Positions 59,561-64,000 of a DNA stretch of 64,000 bases are shown here, one piece after another. Where the stretch lies: positions 22,039,669-22,103,668 of the forward strand of contig CM055092.1 in the NCBI GenBank assembly GCA_029204225.1, in the 5' to 3' direction. Position numbers and translations under genes: made by a program. Every line of letters starts with the position of its first letter. Position 1 is the first letter of the stretch. Source of the stretch: Diphasiastrum complanatum. Taxonomy: Eukaryota; Streptophyta; Lycopodiopsida; Lycopodiales; Lycopodiaceae. Under the pieces are notes generated by a model. The model searched no databases, was not told the DNA's origin, and worked only from the letters and a program-made list of their open reading frames with translations.

Positions 59561-59950
59561 GTTGCAACGATTGACCTTCTTCTTTGAACCTATTCCAATG
59601 CACTTAGCACTCTCTTGAAAATCAACAAATTAGGACAAGAGGAAATCACAAAGATTTGAAAACAATCTAGCCTATCCTTTTCTCTCTTCTAGCAAATCCT
59701 ACCACGTAGAGTTGTTAATATCTTGATCACACTTGATCGAATCACAATATAATGAACTTTTGCTAGCTCCTAAGATTGAATCACACTCTTGAAAAGTCCT
59801 TCAACTTTAAAATCAAGAGATCCTATTTAGGGCTTTCTCAAAAATGCAAAATATTGAATCAAGCAAAAGCTATATGCAAAAGCTAAAAATTTGATACATC
59901 TACTAATAGAATGCAACATCCACAATCATGAACAATTTTTGTCTCATGGC
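58119..59950 (-). mobile_element. Copia-8 remnant (gag-protease side)
   Basis: The front part of a copia element runs leftward: leader similar to Copia-3 (about 59950-59561), gag ATG at 59560, C-x-x-x-H-x-x-x-x-C-like remnants, protease and pre-integrase pieces, then a jump to the pre-RT linker at 58286-58119 where Copia-7 interrupts it. No LTR of its own was found. Confidence 0.7.
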
Positions 59951-61100
59951 TCAAAACTGTAAAAAGGATTAAGAGACAGGAAATTGTCGGTTGAATCAGA
60001 AATCAAGCAAAGATTGAAGCTGAAAATTTTTCTGGAGGGTTGCTTGGCGTTTGTGATTGGTTTGAATCCAATCGAACACCGTTTGAAGAGCGGTTTGGAG
60101 CAGAAGATTGCCTGCTGTAGGGCGACCTCAGCCAGATAGGAGCTGTAAGTGAAAGCTCAGGGAAAGCCTGAGTAAAGCCCAATATATCCTTCTCTTCAAA
60201 GTTGCTAGGGTTTCAAAGTGCAAAATCTGAGATATCTCCTTGTAAAAGGCCGTTTTCAGAGCTGTAAGTTGTTGAGAATGGGCGCCCTGGTAGTGCGATT
60301 CAGCAGTAAGGAGGCCGCGACTGGCCGTGGAGAAAGAAAGCAGCCAGATCGATCCACAGGGAGCAGTAATAGCCTGTGAAGAGAGAGGAAAATCCATCTC
60401 TGAGAGAGAAGAGGAGGAGAGGTCGCAGGACCTCTCGCGCGCCCAGTTCAGTTAGTCAGTTAGCGACCCAAAGTGCTTGGTGCTTCAAAGGCCCTTGATC
60501 AACGCACAAAAGCGTGGAAAGCCGTCCAATCTTGAATCACAAAGATCGACGATGGTTATTACACGATAGGTGGGTCGTTGGATCTAAAGGATCCGTTGGA
60601 TTGATGTGAAAAAACCTTAAGGAGTCTGAAGTGCAAAGTGCATTGCAACTTCATTACAAATCTTCAAACTGAAAAAATTGTTGGGTCCCAAGTTTTTGAA
60701 GGGTGATGTTTCTTCACACTGAAGAAACAGTTCAAAAACCCAAATTGCCCTTATTTTCACCTCCTTTAGCCTATTTGGCCAAACGAAAGGCTATAGCCTC
60801 CAAACGAAGGGCACCCTGACTGTACCTGCAAGTACGGTACACCAAAACAGAGTGATTGTTGTGGAGAAAGTGTTCGAAGCGCACCAGAAGTGATTTTACC
60901 ATGCCACTGGGCAGGAAGCTGGGAGTTGGTGACAAGAAGCATTTCGAAAAACGACGCCAGTTTGGCTTTCAATTTGGCAAAAGAGTGGCGGGTGGCCTGG
61001 TAAGCCAAAAATTGCAGGTCATTATTATTTATTTCTGACATCACGGTTGGCTCTAGCATACACTTTATAGCCTACAGGTGAAGTTTCAAGCAGTTTGGAG
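59951..61100 (+). other. Leader-like region upstream of Copia-9 gag
   Basis: GC-richer than its surroundings, with no LTR or primer-binding site of the TGGTATCAGAGC type found. It may be the untranslated leader of Copia-9 or an unrelated insertion. A minus-strand frame at 60128-60397 has no motifs. Confidence 0.3.
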
Positions 61101-62400
61101 ATGGCAAACATCAATGAGGCAATTTTGGGCAATGCAAGCAAACTTGATGGGGCTTCTAACTACAACATCTGGAAATTCAAAATGAAGAGCATTTTGATGG
61201 AGAAAGAGTTGTGGGAAATCGTGGCAGGTATCGAAGTCCGGCCAAATACCACTCCAGGTGACATAAGGGCCTTTGATAAAAAGGCGCAGAGAGCATTGTC
61301 CTTGATCAATCTTTCAGTGAAAGACCATGTGATCACTCATATAAGTGATGCCACGACGGGAGCTTGGGAAGCTCTTAGAATGCAATTTCAAACTTGCAAT
61401 CTAGCTTGGGCCATGTTCTTGAGGTCGAGATTGAACGCAGTAAGGATGGAAGAAAGTGAATCCGTGGGATCTTTCTTCACCAGGATAAAGGAGCTGAGAG
61501 ATCAACTTGTGGCGATTGGAGAACCAATCAGGAATATTGAATTGGTACATACCACAATGAGCGGTGTCTCAAAAGGGCTACAAATGTTTGTGAGTGGCAT
61601 TGCTTCAAGGGAGAGGTTGCCTACTTTTGAAGACTTCCACAGAATCATGTTGCAAGAAGAACAGCGTCGCGAAGTGGTGAAGTCAAGGCAAACCCCACAG
61701 GAGGATCAAGCCTTGCTTGCTAAAGGCAAGCAGAAAGGATGAAAAAGGATCCCAAAGAAATCCAAGAATGATGATGACGAGGGAGAGTCGTCATCAAAAG
61801 AGAAAAAGAAGAAGAAAGGCAAATGTTACTATTGCCACAAACCGGCTCATTGGGCACGCGAGTGTTATAAGAAGAAAACGGACATAAAGGCGGGAAAAGT
61901 GACTCAACAAGGAAACATTGCCGAAGATGATGGAGAAGATGACGAGGCAAGTGTCTTCTCATCGGCATTGGCATCCCAAGTCGATGATGGTGCCAGATGG
62001 TTCATAGATTCAGGCACCACAAGGCATATGACCGGGAAACGTGATTGGTTTGAAGAATTCTCACCAATCCATGATGGGGATAAGGTCACTCAAGCCAATG
62101 GAGAGGAATGCCAGATACAGGGTGTGGGCAATGTACATGTGCAGTTTCCTGATGGCAAAATCAAAAACATCCCTAATGTACTTTATGTTCCAAGACTCAA
62201 AAAGAATTTGTTTTTTGTTGGTGTAATGGCAAATCAACATCTTAGAGTTGAATTTGTCAAGGATGGATGCCTTATGAAGGATATGAACATATTGTACATT
62301 GTTCTACGTTATTACAAGTTGCTGATATATTTACGAAAGCTTTAAGTAAAGAAAAGTTTGAGACCTTTAGAACAAAACTTGGCTTAGATCTGGTTATGTA
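61101..62400 (+). pseudogene. Copia-9 gag-protease joined to RNase H tail
   Basis: The ATG at 61101 (not the upstream TTG) begins M-A-N-I-N-E-A-I, then N-Y-N-I-W-K-F-K-M-K-S. Gag stays open to TGA 61740-61742. The same frame continues with a Lys-rich region, the knuckle C-Y-Y-C-H-K-P-A-H-W-A-R-E-C (about 61826-61867) and protease W-F-I-D-S-G-T-T-R-H-M (about 61999). Near 62285 it jumps to the RNase H end H-C-S-T-L-L-Q-V-A-D-I-F-T-K-A-L-S, with integrase and RT deleted. The family is distinct from the other copia elements here. Confidence 0.8.
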
Positions 62401-62451
62401 AAAAGCCTTTACTTGTAATACTATCATGGAGGTATGTTCCATGAGTAAACT

Positions 62452-62770
62452 AAAAAAAAAAAAAAAAACGTTGATCATTGAGGGAGAGAGTTAAAATAAC
62501 AATGATCGACTTATACAGTGCTTTCTTATTTCGACGACACCACGTGTGCTTAGTTCTAGAGTCATCGGGCCATCTTTCTTTTACGAGCCCTTTGAGTGCT
62601 TTCAAGCAACTTATCTTTGTACTTACTATTAGTTGAATATACAGTTTGAGGTGAGTAATTCTGTGTTCTTGTTGCACTTGACGTTGTGTTGTGGTGATTG
62701 ATCCGGTCGGGTGTTTAAATTGTGTTTTCTTAACTCTCAAATTCTCTCATCCTAAGATCTAATCAGTCAC
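62452..62770 (+). repeat. Copia-9 purine tract and probable 3' LTR
   Basis: An A run (62452-62468) and TTGAGGGAGAGAG precede TTAAAATAACAATGATCGAC, where the LTR likely begins. The LTR end near 62770 is a guess because no 5' LTR is in the window. Confidence 0.45.
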
Positions 62771-63490
62771 ATCAACAAGTGCAAAAAAAAAAATGGCAAC
62801 CAAATGTCTAAGGTCTAAAAGAAGTTTACTGCATCTTTATCTCTCTATCTCACAAGATTATATGGTTATGATGTTCTTTTCAAAATTTATGATTCTAGGT
62901 TCAAATGATGATCTTCCAAAATGGATTCCAAGCTATGATATGGAAACCATGATCAAGATATTCATGGGTCATGGTCCTTAAAATCTGATCATTCACATTC
63001 ACTCAAATCACAGTTTGTGATTCCTCCTCACAATACGACCTCAATCTTTGCTCGTTAAAAAATAAAACTTCCAAATCTTATGCTCAAATCACTTATCTAT
63101 TCAAGATTTTTGAAGATATCTAATTTCTTTTGTTTTCTCTCTAGGTCTTAAAACATTTTTGGATTCAACTCGACAACTCATTAACAAGAGTTTTTTCTTA
63201 ATGAAGAAAGGAATCCAATATGTGATCAGCAAGAAGGTGGATTTGGTGTTTGAATCTAGTAGACGTAACGGCTTTCTTCTTCACAAAGTATCCTAAATAA
63301 ATCTAAGAAATGCACCAATGGTTTTTTCTACAACACATCCCAAAATAGATTTGATAGATCCATTAATAGACAAATCTTCAAAACCATCACAAAATAGATC
63401 TAATAGAAGTACTAGTGGTCAGATGTACCAATAATAAAATATTTCATCTATTTACTCAAACGAAATGAGGCAACATCATTTTTTTCTGAT
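62771..63490. other. Non-coding stretch
   Basis: AT-rich. Short frames (62793-62981 and others) carry no motifs. Nothing further is recognised. Confidence 0.35.
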
Positions 63491-64000
63491 TCATGCCATC
63501 AATGACAAGGCCAATATACTTTTGCGGACATTCCAAACATTTCTTTCAATGTTTGGCCAGCTTTTGTCTTTCAATTGTTTGTTCATCTCTGTGCACTTGA
63601 AGCGATTTGTAGCATCCACTAAAAATACAATAAAAGTATTCACTATAAATATAGTGATATCATAACATTGATGATTTTTTAGATCAAAGTCCCAAAACAA
63701 ATGACATCACATTAAGTATTGAAATTAATTAATTTTTACCTTTCTCATCATTGGTCTTTGCAAGCTGTGTGGCATATTTCAACAACTCACAAGTAGAAAA
63801 TATTGTCATACGTGATTTCTTGGGATCTTTACCAAAACATCTCTTTTCCAAATCATGAGAAAATATGAATTCGTAGCTAAGTGCCAATCATATGGCACCA
63901 TAGTGTTTGAAAGAAATTCCTTGTGGGATTCTACAATTTGATGTAGAAGGAGAGATAGTATGTGCTCCTTGCGCAGGTTCCCGATGGTTAAGAAGTTCTT
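63491..64000 (-). pseudogene. Unknown spliced gene fragment, runs off the window
   Basis: On the minus strand the sequence entering from the right edge reads L-R-K-E-H-I-L-S-L-L-L-H-Q-I-V and W-H-L-A-T-N-S-Y-F-L. After a frameshift near 63840 come F-G-K-D-P-K-K-S-R-M-T-I-F and L-L-K-Y-A-T-Q-L-A-K-T-N-D-E-K. A GTAAAA donor (63739) and TTTTAG acceptor (63619) remove 121 bases and join in frame to V-D-A-T-N-R-F-K-C-T-E-M and W-P-N-I-E-R-N-V-W, ending at a stop near 63491. I do not recognise the family. The frameshift suggests decay. Confidence 0.4.

Overview
The window is AT-rich nuclear DNA of a land plant with a large, transposon-filled genome. Spliced genes with GT-AG introns, nested Ty1-copia and Ty3-gypsy elements, long (GA)n tracts and a plant 2-oxoglutarate dioxygenase support this. 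A gymnosperm or other large-genome plant fits best, but the species cannot be read from the sequence. I see no rRNA, tRNA or CRISPR.

Layout. 0.4-5.2 kb: a decayed unit with two convergent genes (A right, B left). 5.2-6.9 kb: a decayed gag-like coiled-coil gene. 6.9-22.7 kb: nested copia elements. Copia-3 (minus) and Copia-2 (plus) stand head to head. Copia-2 carries a GC-rich coding-like insert, and that insert is split by the young Copia-1, which has identical LTRs, a perfect TSD and one open 1008-codon frame lacking integrase. 22.7-23.7 kb: gypsy tail and LTR. 24.3-24.7 kb: possible CACTA remnant. 26.6-28.1 kb: the only apparently intact host gene, a three-exon 2OG-Fe(II) dioxygenase. 28.7-33.7 kb: reverse transcriptase of Penelope-like type between 1.5 kb inverted arms, the left one abutting a (GA)n tract. 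33.7-49.3 kb: a four-gene block, D right, C left, B right, A left, cut by Copia-6. 49.3-53.9 kb: mostly non-coding. 53.9-62.8 kb: CACTA end, Copia-7, Copia-8 and Copia-9. The last 0.5 kb carries an unknown spliced gene fragment.

The block at 33.7-49.3 kb is the most unusual part. A and B recur as a homologous convergent pair at 0.8-4.9 kb, so they behave as a mobile two-gene unit. A has transposase-like features: a K-L-D-E motif, W-H-L-x-x-D-L-K, C-x-x-C, and a C-terminal G-S-x-S-I-W-S-S-Q-G-M-E that resembles the RAG1/Transib glutamate motif. B is an acidic unknown. C joins a histone H3-like N-terminus to a C48 (Ulp1-like) cysteine protease with His, Asp and Gln/Cys motifs spread over predicted exons. 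D ends in a possible ubiquitin-like segment. B and C diverge from one intergenic region and share a promoter module (CACACGTGC, A/T run, TATA box) and a repeated ATATCG-AAGCGC leader motif. My inference is a chromatin/SUMO-linked DNA transposon family, now decayed here. All family assignments come from reading motifs by eye and need profile searches.
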